DNA of 64,000 bases from Faecalicatena faecalis. GTDB lineage: Bacteria; Bacillota; Clostridia; Lachnospirales; Lachnospiraceae. The first letter of the stretch is position 1; each line of letters starts with the position of its first letter. The stretch is taken from NCBI RefSeq assembly GCF_012524165.2, contig NZ_JABACJ020000021.1, positions 1 through 64,000 on the forward strand. Reading direction: 5' to 3'. The notes beneath the pieces were generated by a model. That model was given only the letters and a program-made list of their open reading frames with translations. It ran no database searches and was not told where the DNA came from. The translations under genes and the position numbers were made by a program. Shown here one piece after another: positions 25,294 through 34,409 of the stretch.

Positions 25294-27216
25294 ATGAGAC
25301 AGGGATTTGTTAAGGTGGCAGCGGCAACGCCTGATATCCGCGTAGCAGATGTCAGATATAATACGGAGAAGATCTGTGAGGCAATCGAGGCCGCAGCAGA
25401 CGAGAGAGCCAAGATTGTGGTTTTCCCGGAATTATGCATCACAGGATATACATGTGAGGATTTGTTTACACAGGAGGTGCTCCTACGCGAGGCGAGAGCC
25501 GCTCTTCTGGAGATCGCAAAGTTTACGGCGGATAAGGATATTCTGGTATTTGTTGGTGTTCCGCTCAGTGTGGACGGGGAGCTTTACAATGTGGTTGCAG
25601 CGCTGAACCGCGGTGAGGTGCTGGGACTGACGACAAAGACATTCCTTCCGAATTACGGGGAATTCTATGAGATGCGTCATTTTACTCCGGGACCGGACTC
25701 TGCCAGAAGGATTATGTTTGAAGGAAATCTGGTACCATTCGGACCTCAGCTTCTTTTCCAGGCAACTACTATGGAAGAACTGATTGTGACTGCGGAAGTC
25801 TGTGAGGATGTCTGGTCTCCGATCCCGCCAAGCATCGAGGCGGCAATGGAGGGGGCAACTGTGATCGTGAACTGTTCTGCAAGTGACGAGACAGTCGGAA
25901 AAGATAAGTACCGCAGGGAGCTGATTGCCGGACAGTCAGCAAGACTGATTGCAGGATATGTATATGCCAATGCAGGGGAAGGCGAATCTACTACGGACCT
26001 GGTATTCGGCGGACATAATCTGATTGCTGAAAACGGTGGCGTGCTGAAAGAATCAAAGCGCTTTAGAAACGATATAATTTACTCGGAAATTGATATCTTT
26101 CGTCTGGTTGCGGAGCGCCGCAAGAATACGACGTTCAAAATGGCAGCAGGACGTTCCCTGATCAGGGTGCCGTTTTATCTGGAAATCGAGAAGACGGAGC
26201 TGACCAGACATTTCCCGAAGATGCCGTTCGTTCCGGCGAATGAGAAGGAACGTGCAAGACGGTGTGAGGAGATCCTGAACATTCAGGCCATGGGGCTGAA
26301 AAAGAGACTGTCACATACCCGTGCGAGAAGTGCTGTTGTGGGAATTTCAGGAGGTCTGGATTCCACCCTTGCGCTGCTTGTAACGGCAAGGGCATTTGAT
26401 ATGCTGGGAAAAGACAAGAAGGATATCGTGGCGGTCACGATGCCATGCTTTGGAACAACGGACAGGACCTATCAGAATGCCTGCAAGATGACGGTACAGC
26501 TTGGAGCAACGCTCCGCGAGGTACCGATCGCCGAGGCGGTCAGTGTCCATTTCCGCGATATCGGGCATGATCCAGAAGACCACAGCGTGACCTATGAGAA
26601 CTCCCAGGCTAGGGAGCGGACACAGGTGATCATGGATATTGCCAATGAGATGGGCGGAATGGTCATCGGAACAGGAGATATGTCAGAACTGGCGCTGGGA
26701 TGGGCAACCTATAATGGGGACCATATGTCCATGTATGGGGTGAACGCTTCCGTGCCGAAGACGCTGGTAAGACATCTTGTAAAATATGCGGCTGATGTGA
26801 CAACAGACGAGTCCTTAAAGAAGGTGCTCTATGACGTGCTTGATACTCCGGTCAGCCCGGAACTTCTGCCTCCGAAGGACGGAGATATCGCACAGAGGAC
26901 GGAGGATCTGGTCGGACCTTACGAGCTTCATGACTTCTTCTTATACTATATGCTGCGATTCGGATATGCACCGAGCAAGATCTACAGGCTGGCTGTACGG
27001 ACCTTTGAGGACAGCTATGATACGGTTACAATCCTGAAATGGCTGGAGACCTTCTGCCGGAGATTTTTCTCACAGCAGTTCAAGCGTTCCTGCCTGCCGG
27101 ACGGACCGAAGGTCGGTACGGTTGCGCTTTCTCCGAGAGGGGATTTACGGATGCCGAGTGATGCATGTGTTGCGGTCTGGCTGAAAGATCTGGAGCATAT
27201 TTCGCTGATGGATTAA
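25294..27216 (+). CDS. nadE: Glutamine-dependent NAD+ synthetase
   Basis: Last step of NAD synthesis, using glutamine as ammonia donor. The 640-residue protein joins an N-terminal nitrilase-type glutaminase (Glu in FPELCITGY, Lys in TKTFLPNYGEF, nucleophile Cys in AEVCEDVW) to a C-terminal synthetase with the P-loop GISGGLDSTLAL near residue 349. AAGGAGG precedes ATG 25294. It is another glutamine amidotransferase in the window, but no hexaloop leader is seen in front of it. Confidence 0.96.
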   Translation: MRQGFVKVAAATPDIRVADVRYNTEKICEAIEAAADERAKIVVFPELCITGYTCEDLFTQEVLLREARAALLEIAKFTADKDILVFVGVPLSVDGELYNVVAALNRGEVLGLTTKTFLPNYGEFYEMRHFTPGPDSARRIMFEGNLVPFGPQLLFQATTMEELIVTAEVCEDVWSPIPPSIEAAMEGATVIVNCSASDETVGKDKYRRELIAGQSARLIAGYVYANAGEGESTTDLVFGGHNLIAENGGVLKESKRFRNDIIYSEIDIFRLVAERRKNTTFKMAAGRSLIRVPFYLEIEKTELTRHFPKMPFVPANEKERARRCEEILNIQAMGLKKRLSHTRARSAVVGISGGLDSTLALLVTARAFDMLGKDKKDIVAVTMPCFGTTDRTYQNACKMTVQLGATLREVPIAEAVSVHFRDIGHDPEDHSVTYENSQARERTQVIMDIANEMGGMVIGTGDMSELALGWATYNGDHMSMYGVNASVPKTLVRHLVKYAADVTTDESLKKVLYDVLDTPVSPELLPPKDGDIAQRTEDLVGPYELHDFFLYYMLRFGYAPSKIYRLAVRTFEDSYDTVTILKWLETFCRRFFSQQFKRSCLPDGPKVGTVALSPRGDLRMPSDACVAVWLKDLEHISLMD

Positions 27217-27233
27217 AAATGTTAATTTCTGGG

Positions 27234-27262
27234 TTGACAGAAAAATAGATAAATGCTAGGAT
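27234..27262 (+). promoter_or_regulatory. Promoter of guaD-xdhABC
   Basis: TTGACA (27234-27239) and TAGGAT (27257-27262) with a 17-base spacer; the start point near 27269 lies about 25 bases before the riboswitch P1 stem. Confidence 0.65.
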
Positions 27263-27293
27263 AAAAATAAGAAAAAATTATATAATATGACCA

Positions 27294-27360
27294 ATACTTA
27301 TATAGGTTCATAATCGGATGGACGTTTCTACCAACTACCGTAATAGTTGACTATAAGTAT
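27294..27360 (+). ncRNA. Purine-riboswitch-like aptamer with non-standard J1/2 and L2
   Basis: P1 is nine perfect base pairs (27294-27302 with 27352-27360). P2 is GUUCAU/AUGGAC (27306-27311 and 27318-27323) with loop AAUCGG. J2/3 is the canonical GUUUCUACC (27324-27332). P3 is AACUA/UAGUU with loop CCGUAA (27333-27348). GG of L2 can pair with CC of L3 as in known purine riboswitches. The base matching position 74 of the xpt aptamer is C (27351), as in guanine sensors. J1/2 is only UAG and L2 differs from the usual GAUAUGG, so ligand identity is open (guanine, xanthine, urate or an analogue). Confidence 0.85.
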
Positions 27361-27400
27361 CTGCGGAGACATCTCTGTAGTTGCTTATAGTCATTTTTTT
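27349..27400 (+). terminator. Riboswitch expression platform (terminator)
   Basis: GACTATAAG (27349-27357) pairs with CTTATAGTC (27384-27392), with an inner 9-bp stem (CTGCGGAGA/TCTCTGTAG), followed by ATTTTTTT. The 5' arm is the 3' strand of aptamer P1. Ligand binding therefore blocks the terminator, predicting an ON switch as in adenine pbuE and unlike the usual guanine OFF switch. Confidence 0.85.
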
Positions 27401-27442
27401 GTGATTTTCTTTATTACGGAGATGGGAAAGGGGACTGTAACG

Positions 27443-28723
27443 ATGAATGAATCTATTTTTATTTTGAAAGGAAATCTGGTTTTCAGCAGGAGCGTGGAAG
27501 AACTTGAGATCAGGGAGCACAGCTATCTTGTCTGCAAGGACGGACTCGTGGAGGGGATCTATGAGACCCTGCCGTTTGAATATGGAGGGTATCCGGTCAC
27601 GGATTATGGTGACAGCCTGATTATTCCGGGACTTGTGGATCTGCATGTACATGCACCGCAGTACTCTTACCGGGGGTTAGGGATGGATATGGAACTTCTG
27701 GAATGGCTGGAGACGAATACATTTCCGGAGGAGGCGAAGTTCCGTGATCTGGAATATGCCCGCCAGGCATACAGTATATTTGTAGAGAATCTGAAGAAGA
27801 GTGCGACGACGAGGGCCTGCATTTTTGCGACAGTACACAGGAAAGGGACACTTTTGTTAATGGATCTGCTTGAGGAGTCAGGGCTTTGTACGATGGTCGG
27901 TAAGGTGAATATGGACCGGAACTGCCCGGATTATCTGAGGGAGACAGATGCAGAGGAATCTGCCACGGAGACAGTGGAATGGATCAAGGATGTTCTGCAT
28001 AAGAAGTATCAGCATACAAAACCAATCCTGACGCCTCGTTTTACACCCTCATGTACGGATGAGCTGATGGAGAAGTTAAAGATGATCCAGATGCGTTATG
28101 AACTGCCGCTGCAGTCACATTTGTCAGAGAATCAGAGCGAGATCGCCTGGGTGAAGGAATTATGTCCGTGGTCTGAATTTTACGGAGACGCATATGATAA
28201 GTTCGGACTCTTTGGTGTGGACTGTCCGACTGTGATGGCCCATTGTGTATATTCGGATGAGAGGGAGACTGCCAGGATGAAGGAGAATGGTGTGTTTGTT
28301 GCACACTGTCCAGAGTCGAATATGAACCTGGCATCTGGTGTAGCTCCGGTCCGAAAGTTTTTGGACGAAGGGGTTCACGTAGGATTGGGGAGCGATGTGG
28401 CAGGAGGCTCTACAGAGAGCATTTTCACAGCCATGTCCCATGCGATCCAGGCATCCAAGCTCCGCTGGAGGCTGTTTGATGATTCGTTAAAACCGCTGAC
28501 GGTAGAGGAAGTCTTCTATATGGCAACAAAGGGCGGTGGAGAGTTTTTTGGGAAGGTAGGAAGTTTTGAACCCGGCTATGAACTGGATGCCATCGTGCTG
28601 GATGATACACGTCTTATGCATCCGCAGCCACTGGATGTGAAGAAGCGTCTGGAGAGATTGATCTATTTTTCTGATGACAGAGAAATCATGGCAAAATATG
28701 CGGCAGGAGTTCAGATATTCTGA
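27443..28723 (+). CDS. guaD: Guanine deaminase
   Basis: Hydrolyses guanine to xanthine and ammonia, feeding the following xanthine dehydrogenase. I place the start at ATG 27443, preceded by AAAGGGG, because the longer frame would begin inside the riboswitch. The 426-residue amidohydrolase has metal ligands in DLHVHAPQYS, QSHLSENQSE, MAHCVYSDE and GLGSDVAGGS, and the family words NTFPEEAKF and KVNMDRNCPD. It heads guaD-xdhA-xdhB-xdhC behind the purine aptamer. Confidence 0.93.
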   Translation: MNESIFILKGNLVFSRSVEELEIREHSYLVCKDGLVEGIYETLPFEYGGYPVTDYGDSLIIPGLVDLHVHAPQYSYRGLGMDMELLEWLETNTFPEEAKFRDLEYARQAYSIFVENLKKSATTRACIFATVHRKGTLLLMDLLEESGLCTMVGKVNMDRNCPDYLRETDAEESATETVEWIKDVLHKKYQHTKPILTPRFTPSCTDELMEKLKMIQMRYELPLQSHLSENQSEIAWVKELCPWSEFYGDAYDKFGLFGVDCPTVMAHCVYSDERETARMKENGVFVAHCPESNMNLASGVAPVRKFLDEGVHVGLGSDVAGGSTESIFTAMSHAIQASKLRWRLFDDSLKPLTVEEVFYMATKGGGEFFGKVGSFEPGYELDAIVLDDTRLMHPQPLDVKKRLERLIYFSDDREIMAKYAAGVQIF

Positions 28724-28822
28724 TAATACCAGGGGCAGAAGTTCGTGCGTTTCAGGCTCGCATGAAAAAGTATGACTTTTGGACCCAGCATCATTCTAAT
28801 AAAATAATTTGGAGGTGGAACT

Positions 28823-31120
28823 ATGGAAGAGAGGGAACATGCAGTAGGGAAAAATGTGAAGCGTGTGGATGCCTTTGAGAAGGTGACCGGGCGTGCAAAG
28901 TACACGGACGATCTGTGCGACAAGAGTGCATATGTGGCGAAGATCCTTCACTCTACTGTGGCACATGGAATCGTGAAGTCTGTAGATACTGCGGAGGCCG
29001 AGAAGATTCCGGGAGTTGTGAAGGTGGTAACCTGTTTTGATGTCCCGAAGTATTATTTCCCGACAGCAGGGCATCCGTGGTCAACGGAGCCAGCACATCA
29101 GGATGTGTCAGACCGGCTGCTTTTACAGGAGCATGTCCGGTTCTACGGGGATGATGTGGCAGCTGTGGTAGCGGAGAATGAAGTCGCGGCTGCACAGGCT
29201 GTGCGTGCCATCAAGGTGGAATATGAGGAACTGCCGTTTGTACTGGATGTGCAGAAGGCCATGGAAGATGGGGCACCGCAGATTCATGAGGAGTTTCCGA
29301 ACAATATCTTAAAGCATACGTCAATCCGCAACGGGAATTATGAGGAGGCCAGGAAGGAACCGGGCCTGATCAAGGTGGAAGGCTGGTATGATACACCGAC
29401 CGTACAGCACTGTCATATTGAGAACTTTATCTGCTATTCTTATATGGAGCAGGGGCGCATGGTCGTGGTATCCTCCACACAGATTCCGCACATCTGCCGG
29501 AGAGTCGTAGGGCAGGCGCTTGGCATCCCATGGGGGAAGGTAAGGGTAATTAAGCCTTATATCGGCGGCGGATTTGGCAATAAGCAGGATATCCTGTATG
29601 AGCCGCTCTGTGCTTACTTAAGTACCGTGGTCGGCGGCAGGCTGGTGAAGCTGGATGTGTCCAGGGAGGAGACCTTTGTTTCCAACAGAGTTCGCCATGC
29701 CATCCGCACACATATCATTTCCTATGTAAGGCCGGACGGAAGCTTTGCGGCAAGGAAGATCGAATGTTTCTCAGACCAGGGAGCCTACGCTTCCCATGGA
29801 CACAGTATTGCGGCTAAGGGAATGGGAGCGTTTCCACAGTTATATCCATGCCCGAATGTGGAGGGCGATGCCTATACCGTCTTTACGAATAAGTCTGTTG
29901 CCGGGGCTATGAGAGGTTATGGAATCCCACAGGCAATGTTTGCAGTTGAGAGCCATACGGATGATGTGGCAAAGGCAGTGGGGATGTCACCTTTTGAATT
30001 CCGGTGGAAATATCTGATGCCGAAGGGATTTACGGATGGTTTCTCCAAGAATGTGAATTATTTTGATACCTTCCATCAGTGCATGGAAAAAGGAAAAGCT
30101 TACATAGATTATGACAGGAAGATGAAGGAATATGCGGACCAGACCGGAGAGATCCGAAAGGGAATCGGTGTGGCGGCATTCTGGTACAATACCGGAGTAT
30201 GGCCGATCTCACTGGAAACATCTGCCTGCCGTATGGTGCTGAACCAGGATGGCTCGATTCAGGTCCAGGTCGGTGAGACAGAGATCGGGCAGGGCGCGGA
30301 TACCGCTTTTGCACAGATGGCTGCAGAGACGGTAGGAATTCCGGTGGATATGGTGCATGTTGTGACGAACCAGGATACAGATGTCACACCGTTCGGCACA
30401 GGAGCTTATGCATCGAGACAGACATATATGGCGGGATTCTCCATCAATCAGACGGCAGCTCTTTTAAAGAACAGAATTCTGGAAGCGGCCCAGGAGCTGA
30501 CCAGGCATACGAAGGAAAGCCTGGATGTTGTAAATGGAAATATTATCCGCAGAGGAGACGGAGAAGTTCTGATGAGCCTGGCAGATTTGGCTTTGGAGAA
30601 GCTGTACAGTCTGACGAATAATGGGCATCTGACAGCAGAGAGCTCTTATCAGGCAAAGACGAACGCTTACTCTTTCGGATGTACGTTTGCGGAGGTAGAG
30701 GTAGATATTCCGGCATGCAGGGCTACCTTGACGAATATTGTGAATGTGCATGATGCAGGACAGCTGATCAATCCGTCACTGGCTCTGGCACAGGTTCACG
30801 GCGGGATGAGTATGGGAATCGGCTATGGACTCTCTGAACGGTTGATTTTTGATGAGCGCACAGGAAAACCTCTGAACAATAACCTTCTGGACTATAAGCT
30901 TTCGACCTTTATGGATCATCCGCACCTGGAAGGGCAGTTTGTGGAAAACTATGAGCCGACCAGTGCATACGGTACAAAGGCCCTGGGTGAGCCGCCGGTA
31001 TGCTCCGTGGCACCAGCGATCCGTAATGCAGTACTGATGGCGACAGGGGTAGCAGTGGATGAGATTCCATTAACACCGCATATCCTGTTCAAACGGTTCA
31101 AGGAAGAGGGACTCGTATAA
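28823..31120 (+). CDS. xdhA: Xanthine dehydrogenase molybdenum-binding subunit
   Basis: Catalytic molybdopterin subunit that would oxidise hypoxanthine or xanthine. 765 residues, close to E. coli XdhA. It starts EREHAVGKNVKRVDAFEKVTGRA-type sequence typical of the family; GGGFGNKQD (about residue 250), GAMRGYGIPQ and GETEIGQGADT are cofactor-binding segments. TTGGAGGTGG lies before ATG 28823. The three subunits are separate genes here, in contrast with the fused XdhD-type protein at 50460. No accessory genes accompany this cluster. Confidence 0.93.
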   Translation: MEEREHAVGKNVKRVDAFEKVTGRAKYTDDLCDKSAYVAKILHSTVAHGIVKSVDTAEAEKIPGVVKVVTCFDVPKYYFPTAGHPWSTEPAHQDVSDRLLLQEHVRFYGDDVAAVVAENEVAAAQAVRAIKVEYEELPFVLDVQKAMEDGAPQIHEEFPNNILKHTSIRNGNYEEARKEPGLIKVEGWYDTPTVQHCHIENFICYSYMEQGRMVVVSSTQIPHICRRVVGQALGIPWGKVRVIKPYIGGGFGNKQDILYEPLCAYLSTVVGGRLVKLDVSREETFVSNRVRHAIRTHIISYVRPDGSFAARKIECFSDQGAYASHGHSIAAKGMGAFPQLYPCPNVEGDAYTVFTNKSVAGAMRGYGIPQAMFAVESHTDDVAKAVGMSPFEFRWKYLMPKGFTDGFSKNVNYFDTFHQCMEKGKAYIDYDRKMKEYADQTGEIRKGIGVAAFWYNTGVWPISLETSACRMVLNQDGSIQVQVGETEIGQGADTAFAQMAAETVGIPVDMVHVVTNQDTDVTPFGTGAYASRQTYMAGFSINQTAALLKNRILEAAQELTRHTKESLDVVNGNIIRRGDGEVLMSLADLALEKLYSLTNNGHLTAESSYQAKTNAYSFGCTFAEVEVDIPACRATLTNIVNVHDAGQLINPSLALAQVHGGMSMGIGYGLSERLIFDERTGKPLNNNLLDYKLSTFMDHPHLEGQFVENYEPTSAYGTKALGEPPVCSVAPAIRNAVLMATGVAVDEIPLTPHILFKRFKEEGLV

Positions 31121-31197
31121 AAAGGCTGGGCGCAGCTTTTGTGCTGTCATGGCAGCATAGGAGAAATGGAAACGCCCCGGAAGGAGGATTTTGAATC

Positions 31198-32085
31198 ATG
31201 TATGATATGAAGGCATTATACGAGGCGGAGAGCGTGCCTCATGCGATACAGTTATTACAGGAGCATCCAGAAGCCCAGATCATTGCCGGCGGAAGTGATG
31301 TTCTGGTACAGATGAGAGAAGGCAAGCGCGCAGGAGTGGAGCTGGTAAGTATTTACGGGCTGGATGAGCTGCGCGGGGTGAAGCTGGAGGAGGACGGTAC
31401 GATCCGAATCGGATCTCTGACCAGTTTTTCACACATCACAAAGGACCCGGTCATTCAGGAATACATCAATGTACTTGGAGAGGCTGTGGATAAAGTCGGC
31501 GGACCGCAGATCAGGAATATCGGGACCATCGGAGGAAATACGTGTAACGGTGTGACTTCCGCGGATTCTGCGTCTACGCTGTTTGCATGGGATGCAGTCG
31601 TGGAGCTGACAGGACCGGATGGAATCCGTAAGGTGCCGATCCGGGAATTCTATATCAAGGCAGGAAAGGTTGACTTAAGACCTGCGGAGATCCAGACGGC
31701 AATCCTGATACCGAAGGCAGCTTACGAAGGATATCATGGCCATTATATCAAGTATGCCATGAGAAACGCGATGGATATCGCAACGCTGGGCTGTTCGGTC
31801 AATGTGAAGCTGTCAGAGGATAAGAGTGTGATCGAGGATGTCAGGATCGCATACGGTGTGGCAGGGCCAATCCCGATGCGTGCACTTCATGCAGAAGAGG
31901 CAGGAAAGGGGCTTTTGGTCAGTGAGGCTTCCATTGAGACAATCGGGGATACCGTTCTTGAGGATGTGACGCCGCGCGACAGCTGGCGGGCAAGTAAGGC
32001 ATTCAGAGAGCACATTGCAAAGGTTTTATGTAAACGTGCACTGAAAGAGTCAATCAGACTGGCAGGAGGTGTTGTTCATGAGTGA
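31198..32085 (+). CDS. xdhB: Xanthine dehydrogenase FAD-binding subunit
   Basis: Carries FAD and passes electrons to NAD+. 295 residues with the FAD/PCMH motifs QIIAGGSDVLVQMREGK (about residue 28) and IRNIGTIGGNTCNGVTSAD (about residue 103), and a C-terminal CO-dehydrogenase-flavoprotein domain. AAGGAGGATT precedes ATG 31198. It overlaps xdhC by eight bases. Confidence 0.93.
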   Translation: MYDMKALYEAESVPHAIQLLQEHPEAQIIAGGSDVLVQMREGKRAGVELVSIYGLDELRGVKLEEDGTIRIGSLTSFSHITKDPVIQEYINVLGEAVDKVGGPQIRNIGTIGGNTCNGVTSADSASTLFAWDAVVELTGPDGIRKVPIREFYIKAGKVDLRPAEIQTAILIPKAAYEGYHGHYIKYAMRNAMDIATLGCSVNVKLSEDKSVIEDVRIAYGVAGPIPMRALHAEEAGKGLLVSEASIETIGDTVLEDVTPRDSWRASKAFREHIAKVLCKRALKESIRLAGGVVHE

Positions 32086-32587
32086 GAAGCATTATAAACT
32101 GGTAAGATGTACGATCAATGGGGAAGAGCGCGAGGTCATGGTGGATGTGAGAGCGTCCCTGACCGATATGCTCCGCAATGACTACCGCCTGACCAGTGTG
32201 AAGAAGGGCTGCGAAGTAGGAGAGTGCGGGGCATGCAATGTCATCATAGACGGAGAGTGCTTTAACTCCTGTATCTATCTGGCTGTGTGGGCGGACGGCA
32301 AGAATATCCGTACCCTGGAGAGTCTGATGGGACCTGATGGCGAGCTTTCCGATATCCAGCAGGCATTTATCGATGAGACGGCGGTACAGTGCGGATTCTG
32401 TACACCGGGCGTGATCATGAGTGCGGTGGAGATCCTGGAGTCTAAGAAGGAATATACAAGGGATGAATTACGGAAACTGCTGTCCGGGCATCTGTGCAGG
32501 TGCACGGGGTACGAGAACATCCTCAATGCGGTGGAGAAGACCATGTACAGAAGACTGGGGAAAGAATTTCCGGAGTATTTGAAATAG
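32078..32587 (+). CDS. xdhC: Xanthine dehydrogenase [2Fe-2S] subunit
   Basis: Electron-transfer subunit of 169 residues. The plant-type ferredoxin cluster ligands are in GCEVGECGACNVIIDGE and the second cluster ligands in CGFCTPG and HLCRCTGYENI. The start at ATG 32078 is chosen for AGGAGGTG seven bases upstream, inside the end of xdhB. A strong terminator follows at 32624. Confidence 0.93.
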   Translation: MSEKHYKLVRCTINGEEREVMVDVRASLTDMLRNDYRLTSVKKGCEVGECGACNVIIDGECFNSCIYLAVWADGKNIRTLESLMGPDGELSDIQQAFIDETAVQCGFCTPGVIMSAVEILESKKEYTRDELRKLLSGHLCRCTGYENILNAVEKTMYRRLGKEFPEYLK

Positions 32588-32623
32588 GAAACGTGAAATA
32601 GGGTATCTGGTTGTATTAAGTGT

Positions 32624-32667
32624 AAAAATCGGTTATACTTTTTGGTAAAGAGTGTAACCGATTTTTT
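32624..32667 (+). terminator. Terminator of guaD-xdhABC
   Basis: AAAAATCGGTTATAC pairs with GTGTAACCGATTTTTT (one G-U pair) around a 13-base loop, ending in six T. Confidence 0.85.
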
Positions 32668-32691
32668 AAATCTCATCAAGGAAGTAGTGGG

Positions 32692-32710
32692 GCGGATTCC
32701 GAATATCCGC
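32692..32710. repeat. Short hairpin repeat, GCGGAT family, copy 1
   Basis: GCGGATTCCGAATATCCGC followed by TTT: arms GCGGAT/ATCCGC with a seven-base loop. Related copies are at 38503 and 60448, all intergenic. Confidence 0.6.
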
Positions 32711-32770
32711 TTTGAATGATAGAGAATGAATATAATTGTATGAAGAGAGTTCTTGAAAGCAGGTGGCATC

Positions 32771-34345
32771 ATGGGAAATTATTTGAATCCTGGTAACGAA
32801 AAATTTAAGATGGATATCAGTGCTGAGATCTATGTCGATAAGACTGGTCTGCTTGAATACTGCAACAAAGTAATCTGTACACCGCAGCGCTTTATTAGTA
32901 TGAGCCGTCCGAGGCGTTTTGGAAAGTCAGTGACAGCGAATATGCTTGCGGCATATTACAGCAGAGGATGTGATTCCTATGAACTTTTTTTACCATATGA
33001 GATAGCAAAGGCAGAATCTTTCGCGAAATCTTTAAATAAGTATGATGTTTTGTTTTTAAATATGCAGGAATTTCTAAGCCAGAGCGGCTGTATGGATGAG
33101 ATGCTGACATTGTTAAAAAGGTCTGTCTTATGGGAATTACTAGAAGAATATCCAGATTTCAGGTATTTTGATTCTACGAATCTGATGCGCACGATGCAGG
33201 ATATTTATAGCAGGACAAAGATACCGTTCGTGGTTATTATTGATGAATGGGACTGCATTTTCAGAGAATACAAGATGGACTCAGATGCACAGAAAAAGTA
33301 CCTGGATTTTCTCAGGGATCTGCTCAAGGACAGAGGTAATATCGCCCTAGGATATCTGACAGGAATTCTGCCGATCAAAAAATATGGAACCCACAGTGCT
33401 CTGAATATGTTTGATGAGTTTTCTATGACATTTGCGGGTCCGTTGGGGAAATATGTAGGATTTACGGAAGAAGAGGTCAGGAATCTTTGTGAAAGTTATC
33501 AGATGGATTTTGAGGAAACCAAGAAGTGGTATGATGGGTATTATCTTGAGGATGTCGGATCGATTTATAATCCAAAGTCTGTTGTGAGTGCAATGCAGTT
33601 TCATAAGTTCCAGTATTATTGGAATCAGACAGAGACATTTGAAGCGTTGCGTACTTATATAGATATGAACTTTGAGGGATTGAAAGATGATATTATCAGC
33701 TTGATGAATGGAAACGGAAAAGTTTCTATAGATACAAGAAGTTTTACAAATGACATGGTAACGTTTCACTCAAAGGATGATGTTATGACTCTGCTTGTGC
33801 ACCTGGGGTATCTGGGATACAGGAGTGAGTCAGAACAGGTCTTTATTCCAAATCATGAAATATTGAATGAATATGTGACAGCAGTGAGTAATTCTGATTG
33901 GGGAGAAGTATCACGGGCGCTTAAAAATTCACGTGAGGCATTGGATGCTGTGCTTTCGAAAAAGGAAGAAGTTGTTGCCAATGCGATTGCAGAGGCTCAT
34001 TATGAAACCTCTCATTTGCAGTATCATGATGAAAATGCATTGAGCTATACAATTTCACTTGCCTTATATGTAGCACGGAATTATTATACAGTATTCAGAG
34101 AATTACCCACAGGTAAAGGATTTGCCGATCTTGTGTACCTGCCCAGGAAGCAGTTTGGAAACTATCCTGCATTGGTGGTCGAACTGAAATGGAACCGGGA
34201 TTCAGAAGGAGCAATTGAGCAGATAAAGAGGAAAGAATACTGTAGAAGCCTGAGTGATTATCAGGGAAAAATTCTTCTGGTCGGGATTAATTATGATAAA
34301 AAGACAAAGGAACATCAGTGTAAAATAGAAGAATGGGAAAAATAG
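32771..34345 (+). CDS. AAA-ATPase-like / PD-(D/E)XK nuclease-family protein (copy 2)
   Basis: 524 residues from ATG 32771 (AGGTGG upstream; an in-frame ATG at 32753 is an alternative). Same architecture as the 21760 gene: MDISAEIYVDKTGLL, Walker A-like SRPRRFGKSVTAN, Walker B VVIIDEWDC, then a C-terminal nuclease-like core GKGFADLVYLP and ALVVELKWN followed by a conserved Q/K-rich helix. It is AT-rich relative to neighbours and lies between the two purine clusters without an obvious link to them, so it is a likely independent cargo gene. Function unknown. Confidence 0.8.
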   Translation: MGNYLNPGNEKFKMDISAEIYVDKTGLLEYCNKVICTPQRFISMSRPRRFGKSVTANMLAAYYSRGCDSYELFLPYEIAKAESFAKSLNKYDVLFLNMQEFLSQSGCMDEMLTLLKRSVLWELLEEYPDFRYFDSTNLMRTMQDIYSRTKIPFVVIIDEWDCIFREYKMDSDAQKKYLDFLRDLLKDRGNIALGYLTGILPIKKYGTHSALNMFDEFSMTFAGPLGKYVGFTEEEVRNLCESYQMDFEETKKWYDGYYLEDVGSIYNPKSVVSAMQFHKFQYYWNQTETFEALRTYIDMNFEGLKDDIISLMNGNGKVSIDTRSFTNDMVTFHSKDDVMTLLVHLGYLGYRSESEQVFIPNHEILNEYVTAVSNSDWGEVSRALKNSREALDAVLSKKEEVVANAIAEAHYETSHLQYHDENALSYTISLALYVARNYYTVFRELPTGKGFADLVYLPRKQFGNYPALVVELKWNRDSEGAIEQIKRKEYCRSLSDYQGKILLVGINYDKKTKEHQCKIEEWEK

Positions 34346-34353
34346 TTCGATAT

Positions 34354-34390
34354 AAAAAACAGAAGCCGTCATCAGCAGCTTCTGTTTTTT
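34354..34390. terminator. Bidirectional terminator
   Basis: AAAAAACAGAAGC and GCTTCTGTTTTTT surround an 11-base loop, giving a T-run on either strand. It serves the rightward AAA-ATPase-like gene and the leftward purine operon. Confidence 0.85.
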
Positions 34391-34409
34391 AACATGATTT
34401 TATTCCATT

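Noticed and set aside
28823..31120. Carbon monoxide dehydrogenase large subunit
   Set aside because: The family is related, but linkage to guaD and the purine aptamer favours xanthine dehydrogenase.
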